The notes under the pieces: generated by a model
What the model was told of the DNA's origin: nothing
The model's database searches: none
Seen by the model: only the letters and a program-made list of their open reading frames with translations
Shown here: positions 46,501 through 60,500 of the stretch, piece after piece
Layout of the letters: the number at the start of each line of letters is the position of its first letter
Position numbering within the stretch: position 1 is the first letter of the stretch
Made by a program: the position numbers and the translations under genes
Source: Narthecium ossifragum
Taxonomy: Eukaryota; Streptophyta; Magnoliopsida; Dioscoreales; Nartheciaceae
DNA length: 64,000 bases
Assembly (NCBI GenBank): GCA_963920575.1
Contig: OY986963.1
Span: 2,766,896-2,830,895, forward strand
Reading direction: 5' to 3'

Positions 46501-47057
46501 CCTTGGAGGAATATGAGGCTGCTCTAACTCCTTGATGGAAGGAGCGAGTGTTTCTGTCCCCCTCAGCAACCCAGGAGCGAGGCCGGTGCTGGGCGACGTA
46601 GGTCTCACGCTGCACCTCGAGCGCAAGGAGCTGGCGCTCAAGGCACCTAATTTGCTGCTCCTGATACAGAGGAAGGGGAGCTTGCTCCTCCTGTAGGTAC
46701 AAACTATGGAGGTGATGCTCCAAGTGGAGCTGGGAATTGGAGATGTCACCTTCATCAACTTTGCTCCATGTCTTCACCAATTTCCTAAGTTCCTTGATGC
46801 GGCCATGGAAAATGTATTGCTCTGATCCGCGACGCTTCCTACCCCAGGCCCTGGCAACCCCTTGCTTGAAGGAGGGGTGTAGATTCCAAATTTGTTGGAG
46901 CCTGAAAGGAGATGGACCAGGGCACCGCCGCTCTGGGGCGAGCTCAAGGAGGATTGGACGGTGATCTGATCGGCAATGCGAGAGATGAGTCACGCCAGCT
47001 GTGGGAAACCATTCCCGCCACAGAGGGGAGACTAGAGCTCTGTCCAATGCGAGAGAT
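43527..47057 (-). mobile_element. 5'-truncated LINE (non-LTR retrotransposon)
   Basis: The element is bounded by a 17-bp direct repeat GAGACCACATGATTGTC (43510-43526 and 47058-47074). On the minus strand it ends in a 3' UTR and a short A-run (revcomp of TTTTTTT at 43527). ORF1 and most of the endonuclease are missing at its 5' end (right side), typical of incomplete reverse transcription. It is the youngest-looking transposon in the window. Confidence 0.9.
43586..47057 (-). pseudogene. LINE ORF2: endonuclease tail, reverse transcriptase, zf-RVT, RNase H
   Basis: One reading frame runs through the element, interrupted only by two TAG codons (44351-44353 and 43751-43753). In order it shows the endonuclease C-terminus (SHCRSDHRPILLEL), RT motifs (IPKCANPRRIKDYRPIGLCN, KIDIRAAYDSVSW, GLRQGDPLSAYLFIL, LLYADDCILVTP; the YADD codons are at 45566-45577), a zf-RVT domain (MFLWKLLHEKLPTRSVLW, CPRCCHAEETP), then a plant-type RNase H (IQVDASYH, GELRAVHLAA, LIESDSLHA, PREDNTRADWLAREAL). 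The catalytic residues D, E, D and final D appear present. Non-functional because of 5' truncation and the two stops. Confidence 0.9.
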
Positions 47058-47146
47058 GAGACCACATGATTGTCAAACCATGAGAGAAGATATCAAAGTT
47101 AGAAATGATGGGAATTTCCAACTAATATGAAAATACTAACTTATAA

Positions 47147-47364
47147 TCAATCTTATAAGGAGTAAAAACGGTTATACATAACCACCCCTTATAATGTTGA
47201 TTTAATTCATATAGTTATATCTATTCTATAGTTATAGTATATTAATCTAATACAATCAACCTTATATAATATCCATACTAATTCATTAATCAAATTCGGT
47301 TTTTATAACCGAATCACCCATTAACTTGATGGTTACTCTGCCAGGTGACAGGGGGCCCACCTAA
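47147..47364 (+). mobile_element. Small Helitron (copy 3)
   Basis: Starts A|TCAATCTTATAAGGAGTAAA and ends with an imperfect hairpin (CTGCCAGGTGACAG), then GGGGGCCCAC and CTAA|T. The 5' end matches copies 1 and 2; the 3' end is diverged. Confidence 0.6.
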
Positions 47365-49630
47365 TGACTTATATCATAAAAAATATATATATATAATAAA
47401 GGTAGCCACTTATTATCTATACAATTTAGAATTAGGATTCATCTAATTATGTTTCATGGGGACCATTGGGTTTAACTTATCCAAACAGTTGTGCTAAATT
47501 GATAGAACTTTTCCGAAATAGTTTATCATAAATAGTCTAAATAAGAGATACCCTTTAACTAATTTATATTTCAAAGACCTTACTTAGCCTCTAAGTGTGA
47601 TATGCACATGCTAAGTTCCAATCAGATTGGTAGTTTGGAGGCCAAATTGCCCATATTTCAAGGAGATATCTAAGTCATTAAACTTCTAAATAAATCCTTA
47701 ATTTCCACTTTACTCATTGCAATCTTGAATCACCTCTCTTTCTCAGATGCATAATTTGGACCATTTACAGCCATTGACCACTTTTAATAAATTTTGCTAC
47801 CTTATCTTGAGTGATACTTTAAAAAACTATAAATATAATTTTCATATGCTTCTAGGAGAAGGTATGACTGACTATTCCAATGGACTCAGTGCTAGGCAGG
47901 TAGAGCCATCCACAGAGCAACTTGAATCGTTCCGTCTCGTTAGATGCACGACAAGTGTCGCATCCAGTGGCTGAGTTAATTTGGTGTCACACTTTTGTAG
48001 CGTATAAGTCAAATATAGGTGATGATAAGCCAAAGCATGGGTGTCACACATCTAATTGTCATCCAGCCAGACTGGACCCCAACCTTGTTTCTTTTCTAGA
48101 TGGAATTGAGTTAGAACTGGTCCAGATGAGACCAGTTAGGTTTAGCCAAGAAAGATGATAACTGCGAGGTTAGGTTTGCGAATTATCATCAAGATAAAAA
48201 AAATATGATTATTATGATAAAATATATATTTTTTATTTTTTTTAATAGTCGAGTCTTTAACCATGACCTTTCGACATCTGAAAGACAACGACTCATGCAT
48301 ATGAGGTTTCTAACCATGGGCGTGTTAACCGGTGATTAGACAAAAACATAGATGACTTTTTTAGATTGCGAATTTTTCATTGATTTTTTTTTTTTTTTTT
48401 TGAATCCATGGTAACTTGCAATTAAGACGAATAATATGGCAATCAATATCATGAAAGACTTGTGGGCATATCTTTTTTGCTATAATAGTTAAAATGGTAT
48501 CGAGTCAGTGTCACACATATGCAAGTTGTCTAGCTCTAGCACAGATGACAGAGTCACCCTCAAAAGCTTAATCAAGTGCTTAAAGAGTCATTAAGCTCTT
48601 GTTTCAAGTCTTAGTGGGTAGGAATTGTTTGCACTTGTTTTGGATTAAAAAGCTACGCACGGTTTAAAGCCACAAATTTTAGTTCGCAAAACAATAAAGG
48701 ATGACACACTGAGCACTCTCTACTCAAAAAGAGCTTTAAAAGTACAACTAAAGAACAAGCATGGGAAGATTAGAACACTACTAATGAAGCCTTTTTCTAA
48801 TCTTTAAATCACCGATTGTTCTAAAAGCTTAAGCTAAAATGAATGGGTGAATTTAATCGCTTAATTTACATTCTAACATACCCCTCCTCTCACATATGGG
48901 CTCGAATAATCATTAATCATCATACAACATATCAATTAATTAATCACCTCAAAAGCTTAAGCCAATAGAACCGAATGGATGAATTTAATTATTAATCAAG
49001 ATACCATCTTCTGTTTTCTGTTTTCTGTTTTTTAAAAAAAAATTATATACTTTGATTTCACTACCAAGTAAGAGTCAAAATTAGTATTTATCTAAGTTTA
49101 TGTTGAGCACTCAGCAATAAAGGAAGAAATCATACAAGAAAAAGGAATAATATCATATCAATCATGTATGTTATTGTATGTGGATGTGCCAAAAAGACCC
49201 TTCTCTATTGTGTCATCCATCTACATCTCCACTTATGAACCAAAACCCATTCCTTCCATATATTTCCATGCATGACCCCATTGTCACTGTCTCTTTTTCC
49301 TCCATCCCATTTCTCTACTTCCAGAAAAGAGAAGGAAATGATGTCAGCTATGTAGACTGCGTACTGAATATTTTTGTTCAATAATCTGAATGTTGGGTTT
49401 GGATTTGTCCTGGTGTTCAGATGAAGCACTCCAACTAATCACATCCATCCGAGGCTTAAAAGAATTCCCTCTTTCGGCCTAATGAGGCATAAAAAGTCTT
49501 GAGATGACCCATTTCTTACTCTGAATTCATGTGTTTTGTTCTACCACAGTTGTTCAAACAGAGGCTATGAAAGTTGAGGACCATTGATTGATCAAGATTA
49601 TAGTTGATTAATTTATTAGCCATTGGAAAA
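47365..49630. other. Intergenic, no gene seen
   Basis: AT-rich; open frames are short and without recognisable domains. Long A/T runs near 48225 and 48385. Confidence 0.3.
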
Positions 49631-49631
49631 G

Positions 49632-49806
49632 TTTTCAGTTTTTATTTTTACATTTTTATTTTTATATTTTTGAATTATTTGAGCTTTTAGCTTGACTCGG
49701 GCACATGTCCATTTCAAACAAATTTAGAAGTTTGGGATTGGACTCGAATACCAATCTTTCACCCTGCTGCTGCTGGGTACTAACCACTTAAGCTACGCAA
49801 AGGTCG
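49632..49806 (-). mobile_element. tRNA-derived SINE candidate
   Basis: The minus strand carries an A-box-like TAGCTTAAGTGGTTAGTACC (about 49777-49796) and a B-box-like GGTATTCGAGTCC (about 49739-49751), spaced as in tRNA promoters, then an A-rich tail (the T-rich plus-strand run 49632-49680). It cannot fold as a functional tRNA. Confidence 0.45.
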
Positions 49807-50779
49807 TGACCGGACAAGTTATATATCAAGATCTCCTACAGCACTTGTCCAAGTGACCCATAACAATAGCATCCAGTGATTCCTGCTAGACTTGAGGGTC
49901 GACCTCAACTTACAAAGACTAGCGTTAAATGTGGTTGTGAGGCATTAGAGCCAAACAGAGTGGGTGACGGGAATAGCCAAAGAGACCTCATTTGATGTGA
50001 ATGTTTTTGTTCTGTTAGTCTACACACATTAATTTTCTTATCGTGCTGAGTGGAAACCCACTCATGCATCATAGGATCTACAATGGCATTGGCATCCTAG
50101 CTGCTAATGATAAAGGTTCAAATCTATGGAGCATATAAATAAGAAGAAGAAATGTTTTCACTTTTAAAAAAAGGATAAGAAAGTCGACTATGATCATTAT
50201 AAATTTAATACAAAAGGGTTTATCCTTGCAATTTTAAGGAATTTGTGTTGTGCCACATGATTTCTTCTTGAAGTTTGCTCTATAAAATGGATTTGCCATC
50301 TTTATTGTCACACTTGTAGATATCAATAAGTTATTCTTGGGACTACAAAAACCAATTAAGCAATTTAGTAGCAACATCAAGCACGACCAGAAGTCACTTC
50401 ACGTGCAAAAGACAAGATATATTAAAAGCCAATACATGTGTTTTGATCGTACCCAAAAAACCTACTTCAATAGACAAAAGATAAACTAATAGCTAGTTCA
50501 CAAGCCAATAATTTTGTTGTTGCTTTGTGTTACCAAAACCCATCTTGATCCTGCACAAGAACCTTAACTTTTTCCTGGAAACTTTTCCTCAAGAACACAC
50601 TGTTAAGCAACAAATTTTTCATGCACTGGCAAGCAAAAGCATAAAGAGGTCTCACTTTTCCAAGCTTCCTTTCAAAAAGCTAAAAGCTTTGAAAGGAAAA
50701 CCTCATTCACCAATAGACAGCAAGAACTCGGCAATGCCAACAGCTTTGTGATTCGTGTACGATGGCTTTTTGAGAGCCA
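49807..50779. other. Intergenic, no gene seen
   Basis: Contains a phrase near 50086-50130 (GATAAAGGTTCAAATCTATGG) resembling another decayed tRNA-type B box. No ORF supported. Confidence 0.3.
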
Positions 50780-50787
50780 TTCCAGAG

Positions 50788-50970
50788 TTTTTTTTTTTTT
50801 TTTTTTTTTGAGCAGATACGCCCGTAGGCTAAGGGCACAACGACCTGGTTACATCAACAAGCTACCAACATTAAAACCTACAAAGGAAAACTAGGCTACA
50901 CGCCCCACAACGAGAAGAAAAGCAAAACTTTTCAGGTGCCAGGCCCAGGCAAGAACCCTACAGGCCAAAC
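50788..50970 (-). mobile_element. Severely truncated LINE/retroposon 3' end with poly(A)
   Basis: A run of about 22 T (poly(A) on the minus strand) is followed by GAGCAGATACGCCCGTAGGC and a GC-richer body. An 8-bp direct repeat TTCCAGAG flanks it (50780-50787 and 50971-50978). Confidence 0.55.
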
Positions 50971-51508
50971 TTCCAGAGATTACAAAACTTTTCCTGCGGA
51001 TCCTGTGATACCTTTTAAATATAAACAGGAAAAAATTCATGACCATGAGATGATAGGGCTAATAGCATAATAGCCAAACAAGAAAGGGCAATAACAGTCT
51101 CCTTTAGCTGTTGTATCCAAGGACCAAACAAGCATATCTAATCAACACAAGAAGGTAAAATGACATTTACTACAATGAACCCCATAGAAAGCCATAACCT
51201 GCTTACAGAATAGTAGCTATAGTACTGGAATTGACTCGTGACTGTATTTGTCTGCGATGTATGCAAAGAGCAACATCTTAAGGAATCATATTTGTCTCCT
51301 CCTCAGCTTTAACTTAAGATCTGAAAACCTTGTACAGCAGTACTTGTATACATAGATAAGACTTGAAGTATAAATAATGTTTTTAAGTTATTAATAGGCA
51401 GCTTGATCAGTGAAGAAGCTTGGCATATCAGTCTTAACAAACTCGAAAACAAAAAGAACTCAGCAGGCTTCTCCATTTCTTCATCTGTTAAGGTGTATCC
51501 AGACAATA

Positions 51509-54500
51509 TCAGGAGCAACCTGGCCAATCAGAGATGGGAACATCCTCGTCTAGCATATTTGCATGAATATATAATTTTGGCTCCTTCAACTGTCCGCAGA
51601 AAAAATATTGTCAACATATTATTTTCTCCAATCAAAAAGGATCATCAGTAATGAAAATCAAAGATTAAAATGGTTCCAGCTAAGCATCAATAGTAAATTA
51701 AGCTCTTCAATTGTCTTTTATGTCCCATATAATCATTAATTAGAAACGAAAGCTTGGTTGCTCATAATACACTTCCACTTGTGGATGATAACAGCCTTCA
51801 GACATAATGGTAAGGGAGAATATCCTACCAGCAAGATTGGTGGAAAGCCAATTTCAAAACGGGCCTTCGAGAACCCATTTATTGCAGATAAGCACTTGAA
51901 GCCATCAATTTCAGAATGCACGCTACACATAATAAGAAAAAAGTTAACATCAATTTGAAATGTCAGATTAAGAAGAAAATGCTTGAATTAATGTGCTGAT
52001 TGGAAGGCAGGAGAGAAGCACCCAAAAAAAAATGCAGCCATATAATTTCTGTTACATTGATATGTATAACTGACCATTTTATGCCTTCCCATTCGTGATC
52101 AAATCAAGCACTACTAAACCCGCTATATTCAAATGGTTTCAGCTCTTCCAAATGAAATCCAATATTTAGATTCAGACACGTCCAATGAATCAAGTTGTAG
52201 CAGTGTAGACATTATGGAACAAACGATTAAATAAATGAAGTTATAAAGCTGCTAGCAAAGATGCAAATATATCACATATTCCAGAACTAGAACGTCAATC
52301 AACAATGTATTGTCCCTCAAGATGGAAAAGCAGCAAATCTGCAAGTGAGGATTATGTGCAAGGCAAATGTGCAAAGAAAATCGGCCAATCAAATATATTC
52401 TTTTTTCCCTCAATCGGCTCTACCAGTCTGCAGAAACACAAATGTGGATATAGGAAACATCTCAGTATCTACCATTCTAATTCTTTTCGAACAAGGCTAC
52501 TGAAATATGGTCAAATCAGTACAATACCATGAGATAGTAAAGGTTGCTAGACCATCATCGACCAGGCCGGTCACAGAAGTGGCACCTAGAATGCTAATTC
52601 TCCTAAGAAAGAGCATGACAAATAGCTCAGCAGTACCATGGATAACTCACTTCAATAAGTAGGTGAAATTCTTGGCACTGTACTCTTCCTGGTAAATACC
52701 TTCTTCTTTAGAGTATCTGTTACCAAGAAAAAAAAGAGAGAGACATTGAGAAATATACCAACTGCACATTACAACAAGATAAAGCAAAATTACATGCATA
52801 GAAACCCAGGTTCTAAACCTTGCCATTGCAATGGTCAGAGAAACCATAGTCTATCTAGCTGATCCATTCCTTAGGGTGTTCAAGTATAAGCTAAAGGGAA
52901 ATATACTGTTTAGCCCTAAAGACCAGATATAAGTATGCTATTAAACCAGTACAATAGGACAATGTCCCTTACAAAAAAAAATTTATAGAGTACACAAACA
53001 AATAAAATATTCACAAGCTAAAGCATACCATAAGTCACAAGCCTATGATTCATTTAAGTTTTCAAATGGTATACAACCACTAGCATGTACTGAAAACCAT
53101 CAATAAATATCAACTGTGACACTTCAAGTCCAGACCTTGTGACTCAAGCTAGGATACATGTCACCTCTATTATTTCGATGAAAAAAAACCCAAATCTCGT
53201 ACAAATCCCTAAAATATGCACTGCACTACGACCAAACAACCTTTAAATTGACAATGAGTACCTTATACTTTTAGAATGGTTTTCATATACACACAAAAAC
53301 CATTCAGTGCTTGAAAGTTCTTAAGAGTTGAATGTCACTGGAAGGATCAGATAGTTTCAATGTCCCTTTATCTGAAAGCCTCTAGCATACAACAAATTGA
53401 CAAAAATTTTCAATTTCCAAATAGCATCGTCTTTCCTTAGTTCATCAAACTTCCCATTTATGCAGAATATGACAGGTTTTCTATGTGCAACTTGGGCAAG
53501 ATTCTCATAGGTGTGTTTCACCGAAAGAAATTAAAGGGTCTTGAAGCTATACGATTAAAGTAGTACCAGGTGCATGACAAAGAAGTTCCCTTCTAAAATA
53601 TTTATGCAAAGCATTGGGATAAACCCTAGTCTATAATTCCTGCTGTTTATGTATGTTGTCAGAGATCCACTTATAGGTGAACTTTGACAAGTATATGAAT
53701 GGAAGGTTTAGTACTCTTCATCAAGACTCAACAAGCTAAACTATTGTTAAGAGTCAAGGTCATGCAAACAAGATTGCTCAGTTATAGGCAACTTGTTAGC
53801 AAAAGTTAGCAGGCATACCTCCAGGGAATATTATTTTCCGAAAAAAGGGAAATTCCATTCATTGCAGCAAAGGGATCAATATGAACCCACTTCTCTCTCA
53901 TATTTGTAAATTCACCTGCAAACATCAATATCAACTCAATGCTTGAAAAAATATAGAACAATCTTGATAGCATATACAACTCAAACAATCAAGACAAAAG
54001 TTATTTAGACTGAACTAACCTCTCTGATGTAGAGCTTTTAGCGCATAACCACCTGGATAATTGTGATAGGAAGCCAAGAACATTATCATGGAGCACCCTA
54101 GACTACAAGTATGCAACTATGAATTCAAAGGTGCATGACAAGTCTCTATTAGAACTTAGTTATTAATGACAAGTCATCAACCTGATCAGAAAAGATCCAA
54201 GCATCATGAGGTAAAGCCACCGCCAGATTTTTTTCTTCCTGTTATTGTACCTGGCAAGCAAAAGACAACTTGCAACTTGTATTAAGCTTATTAAGAAACA
54301 GAACCAGGGACCACTTCAAAGCAATAGATATATTCAAAGTAACAAAAACATTGAAAGATCAACTCATTATCATCTGTAACGAGTTAGCAGCATATGAATG
54401 TTTCAAACCATATGCTGTAATATAACGTCTAGCAGATATTTTATTGGAAGAGGAAAGTAAAGACCTGGACCCAAAGACTATAAATTTCGTATGCTCATAA

Positions 54501-57500
54501 GCATTTTTAACAGCTTACAGACATTACGGCAACAAATATCAGTTTAACTGGACATACACTCTGCTAGCTGCAATTGCTGCTGATAAATTAAAAATAGGAA
54601 GAGCACCAATTATAAAGCGGAGTTCCTGTGCCATCAAAAAATACAGGCCAAATGCTTAGAGTTAGAGAAATCAATGTCACGTGGATGATGCAATTCAAAA
54701 GAATTTGACATATCAGTAAAATAGGTGGTACCTTGTGCGGGAGTTTCGAATAAAGTAAAACAAATGAGAAAACTGGAGCAATGTATGGCCATATTCTTCG
54801 GTCAAGCAGCACCCCAAGCTGCACAAGCAAAAGGCAACATCAGATTCACAAATCAGTCTTAAAATTACAGATGCAGTTACATGCTATTTTATTTAGGTCA
54901 CTCTCCAAGACAAACAAAGCCAACGCTTATAAATAGGTAGTTTTTAGATTAAATCGTTGTCAAAATTGCCTAGAGTAAAAAGTTGTTAATTATTAGAAAC
55001 GGATTTTATAAAATCATTCGGCAAAATTTAAGTGCTTGTAGATACAGCATGCACCTATTACGCAAATTAAAACCAAGTAACATTAAAAACTCACCATAGA
55101 AAGAGGATAAGCAATAAGCAGTGAGCGGGGAAGTGCTGAAGTAAAGTACCAATGGAATGACTGTGTCTATGCCAGAACATGTTAAAGATAACTTATACAA
55201 GTGTCATGTAGGCAAGCGATCCTTACATAGCACAAAAAAAGATTACTGTGGTACAAAGAAAACATAAAAACTGTGACAGAAAAATGGATCATAAATAGTG
55301 AGAATAGAAGACAATAGTGAAAAAAAAACTGAATACAACTTTGAAATCTGAAAATTTTCTAGATGATGTGGAAGTTGTCATGCCAGTTTAGATGGGCAAA
55401 AAATGAAGAAAAGATCACCAATTGCAGATGTGAACAGATTTCCAGTTAATTTCATCTCAAAAAAGCACTGTATAGTACAATAAAGTAAATGCATGGAGTG
55501 ATGGAACTCCCCCGTGTGAAGAACCAGCTTACCTACTATTCTGGCAATGAGCAACTTTAGATCCATAGATAGCCATAAAATAAACACACATACGCATGCT
55601 AGATGCAGATATGCAGAACGAATCCCACACACAAAAAGTGCATCCTGCTGCATCTCATAGATGCTTACCTCCCAACTTTCTATGTCTCCAAACAAACTAC
55701 AAGAGAATTAGACATGAAGACCCTATGCATAATAAAATCATGAATATAAAGAGATCATAAGCAACAGATAGGAACAACCAAGAGAAGATGTGTCATTTTA
55801 CTAATTTGTCCTTCCTTAAATCTACAAGAATCACTTGTCAACACGCAAGGCCTCCATATGCAGATAAAGGATTACTAGTCAAACTAGATTATATAAAAGT
55901 TCATGTTTTTATACCAAAAAGAACAATATCATTAGCTATAAAAATTTGCCCAGCTTGCTTTTTCATCCCAAATGATATAACATACTGTTAGATATAAATA
56001 TAGCCATTTGGGCGATCAATGGCAATTTCGTAAATATTGCCAATCAGCCAATAAATACTTTAGTTTTGACACAACTGAAGTATTTTGGCTATAACTTTTA
56101 CATCAAGTATCCAAATTGGACGATTCTTGAACCATTGGAAAGAGGACGAAAAGATCTACAACTTTGTTGTTGACGTCATCTCCAAATTCGGTCATTTGAT
56201 GTATCAAATTAATGGTCAAAGGGTTTAGTGGCAAACTGATAAATAAGACCAAATGTCCAAAATCTATCGACCAGATTTTCTATCGTCCAAAATGGACGAT
56301 GAAGTCATCGTCCAAAATGGACGATAAAATCCAAATCTCAAATCGTCCAGATTTCTATCGCCCATTTTCCTAATCGGCCATTAGTGCAGTTTAAGTATTT
56401 TGGCCATAACTTTCTCATCCGATGTCCAAATTGGACGTTTTTGGTACCGTTGGAAAGATAATTTGAGGATCTACAACTTTGATGTTCAGAGTTTTGTCAG
56501 ATTCAAAGGTTATCATCGACAAAAATACAGCGGAAGACAGGAGGCGCTGTTTAATGGCGATTCCAGAGCAGTTTTAGACCAGTTATGCAGTTTTGGTGGT
56601 TTCTACTTTCAAAGCAACAGTTGCAGCAACTGCAGAGTGGTTTCCTGGCAGTTTTCAAATCAGTTACCAGAAGTCCTATAAATAGCCAAGAGGAAGAAGA
56701 AAAAAAGGCCCCCCGCCATCAAAGCAAAACTGCTTTTTATCTTTTATGTACTCTTTTATATTTATTAGCAATGTAGCCTTTTAAGTTCAGCAATGAAGCA
56801 TTTTCCTTCCCTTAAATTCCTGCATTTTCCTTCCTTTAAATTCCTGCAACGTCCTTCATTTCCTAGGAGTAGTGCTATCATAATTCTTTATTTCTAGGAG
56901 TAGATCTACCGAAAATAGGAGTAGATTTAACATAATTTCCCATTTTCCATTTTCCATTATTCTCATTTTCCATTTTCCATCTCCATTTCCCATTTTCCAT
57001 TATTCCCATTTTCCATTTCCATCAACTCTACCACCAACCACAAAATATCTTCTTTGTACACTTCAACACCTCTGATTCGATCATTCGAAGGAGTAGAACT
57101 AAAACCACAATTTCCTGATTCTTCGAATGTGGAAATAGAATTTTGACCTTGATTACAGTCCCGGTCAACGGTCATAATTTCTGTTCTAACACATACATAT
57201 GTGAGCACCAAATGTTAATTAACACTGTGAATTTTACAATCAAGACATGCATGCGACCCTAAAAGATAGGCACTACACTCTATTATCAATAGTACCATGT
57301 AAAGAATTCTAACTAAATTATCGTAGATATGTGCAAGAAACTGCGCGAAACAACAACCGTTATGCAATTTTCAATGAGGATACACCCCATTCAGAACTCC
57401 GATTTAGAATAGAGTTAAACCAGAAAACTTCAAACTCCGGCCAAACAATCTTCTGCCACATTATTGTATCTACCAGAATCGTTAAACCTGTGAGGCAATA

Positions 57501-60500
57501 ATACAGTAAGCAGATTATAAATATGAAATGCAAATAAGAAGAGTGCGATAAGTAGTAACTATTCTGTTAAGAAAGATTGACTCATACATAGAAACTACAC
57601 AAACCTATAGACAGAAGGGCTGTAGTGATGCAGCATTTTACTGCTTCCCATAGTGAGATTGATTTGCTCTATCAAGGATAAATTAATATGTGAATACGAG
57701 ATTAGCTTCAGGCAAGGATTTAAAATAGTAATAAATCACAGGAAATTGTGGAATGAATGTCAACACCATCACTGCGTGTAGCAAAAGAAATAATGGACAT
57801 AGTAAATGGAGGACAAGTGAAATTCAAAATAAAAAAAGATTAAATTACTGAATGCATCAAAAACAGATGGAGTGAATAGATGTAGTTCATTTTGGGCTTT
57901 TGGCCAAACAAATCATTCTTTCTCACATTTCTAGAGGTAGCTAGTCAAGGCTTCCTTTCTTCTTACTAAAGAGGAAAATAAAGTTGAAAGATTCGCCATC
58001 ACAAGGACAGTACGTATTAGATAAGCAATTAAAAGGTGAAAGTGGATACAAAACTAATCCGATATATTTTCATATCCATATCTGAGTTACTAAGAACCTG
58101 TTAGTAGTATCATTTTGCAATCCAGAAACAGTCTCCATTAGATTCTCAATTCAAATCCGAATATCTCCATATTATCATATTTGATTGTAGGGAGGAAAAA
58201 AGGGCAGAGTTCGGAATTTACGATGATTGTAGATCACTAATATGAGACAACTCGAGATGGTTCACTTTTCTCTCCCTAGTATTAAATCAGTTTGAACAGA
58301 TCCTGCCTAACATATTTTGATATGGTTACTGCTCATATCTGTAGCCTTTTATGTCAGAAATATATTTGACACATCCATCTCTGATTTTGCATAGCATGAA
58401 TAATGGATCAAAGGTTCGATCAAACTATCACCCAAACGACATGCGAATATAGCTAGACGGATATCTAATATACATCTGCTCCGTTTTCCATTCATATAAA
58501 AAATGAACCGTTTTAAAGAGCCTAGATCAATATACGACACAAATAATGCATTTGATAAACCTCCTTATAAACTAATGGAGTTAGTCCAGGATATCAAGAA
58601 GCAATTCATGTCAACAGACTGATAAGTAATTTCACAGCATAAGGTCTCTTCTTAGTTATAGTGGATACTCCACTTTACTTTCCTTGATTACTCATTGTTA
58701 ACAAACTACTACGCATCAAATTCTAGATCATCTCAAAATTCACTTGGGAACTCCACTATGACGGCAACCTTACTATAACATGTAGTTCTGTATTTTGAAG
58801 GCTCAAGTTCTTTTCATTTTTGCCTATACACAAGTAGTCCAGACATAATTTACACGCCATCCATTAGGTAAATAGAACCTCGGATAACATAGAAAGTGAA
58901 TAATCAACATCATAAGCTATCCAAAGGCTACAATCTTTCCAAGTTATTGTTTTTGCAAGTATTAAACAGACATATTCAAACAGATTAAGCAGCAGTTGAG
59001 CTTGCTCATAAAAGAAAAGAATTTTGATTTGTCTCCTAATAAATGCTAAGAACTTTAAGGAAGTAAAGATAACATACAATCAAAAGTTCTATGCCAATTG
59101 GTCCAAAAAGCAGCACCGTGTCACATCTGAAAACCACCGTAGCAAAGGTCTGCGATTTAACAACGGAATTATATGAGTGTCTTCCTAAGAGAGGTTAGTC
59201 AAAGAAAACAAATATATTGACAAAGATACTTCGATAAAATTTTTGATACTGGCCTGTCTCGGCCAGTCATATTGAATCAAACTATCAAAGTGTGGCCAAC
59301 TAATCATGTTTTTTCGTACATAGGACAAAGCGGTCAAAGTTATTTGATAATCACGATATGTATTATAATGTGAGGTCTAGAATAGCAAAATCCATAACAC
59401 TGCATCTCCAAATGATGAATAGGAAAATACTGAATCGTTAGCATGACTGATTTTGAATATCAAAACTACAACCAGCTATCGTACTTGCTGAGGCTAATAG
59501 AAGATACAGTTCTAGAACAAGAGCTTTAAAACCACAGAAAGAAAATAGAATAGTGATCATGCCAATAGGTATAAATGTATAAAGCTTAAAGGAATCATAA
59601 TTTTCGGTTTAAGATGAAATAGAAGGGACACAACTGGAAATACATACCAAGCATTTCAGTGACGATAAGGAATCTCTTTTTAACCAGGAAGAATATGCCA
59701 AGTTTACTGCAACAACAAAAAGGATATAGATCAGCTGCAATCTTCCATAAAGAATGGTTTTCAGCTTGCCGAATTAGATTTAATAAAAGCCATATTCGTT
59801 GGTAAAAGTTATACCCTCGATCAACTATAATGGCATTCAGAACTTAAGCGAAGTCAGCTTATAACCCTCTTCCAGATTATTTTCAAATAAAACAGAAGCC
59901 AATAATTGTTCATAGATATAAACAAGTAAAACATTTTGTTCCTCGCACCTTTGCAGTGGAAGTATGAGATGATAACCATGATGCATGTTATGCAGATATG
60001 ATGAAGGGAATCTGGCATCTATGTCATTCAAATGGACGTTGAGAGACAAGCCAACACTTAATTAGGTTCCTATTTCCAACTTTAAATGTGTATCGGGAGC
60101 CTTATTCCAGCTCCCTCTTCATCTGATTGAAGGCCTTCACCTAAATCACTCTCTTTTGAAAGGAGTATATGACCACTCCCCTCAACAAATACTAGTGTCA
60201 GGAAATACATTCCACATCCCCAGTTTTCAAACTTGAGTGTCATGAACCAAGCCCAGCCAAACACTTTATTTTAAAACAAGTCCACACATTACTCAAGCAA
60301 GTTGTATGAGAGCATTGACACTACAGATAGACGTGATCAGCCAACCACGGATGTGCTATTAGCAAATGTTGACAGAATTCACAACATATCACGCAAGTTA
60401 TAGTTTAGTAACAGATAGTAATGAGAGGTTAAAGGCATCAATCATTTCAACTCAGGCATCACAGCAGTCCATCTGATCGCTCTATATTAGATAATCATGT

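Noticed and set aside
44000..46964. Many plus-strand open frames of 60-115 codons
   Set aside because: They are antisense shadows of the LINE ORF2 on the minus strand.
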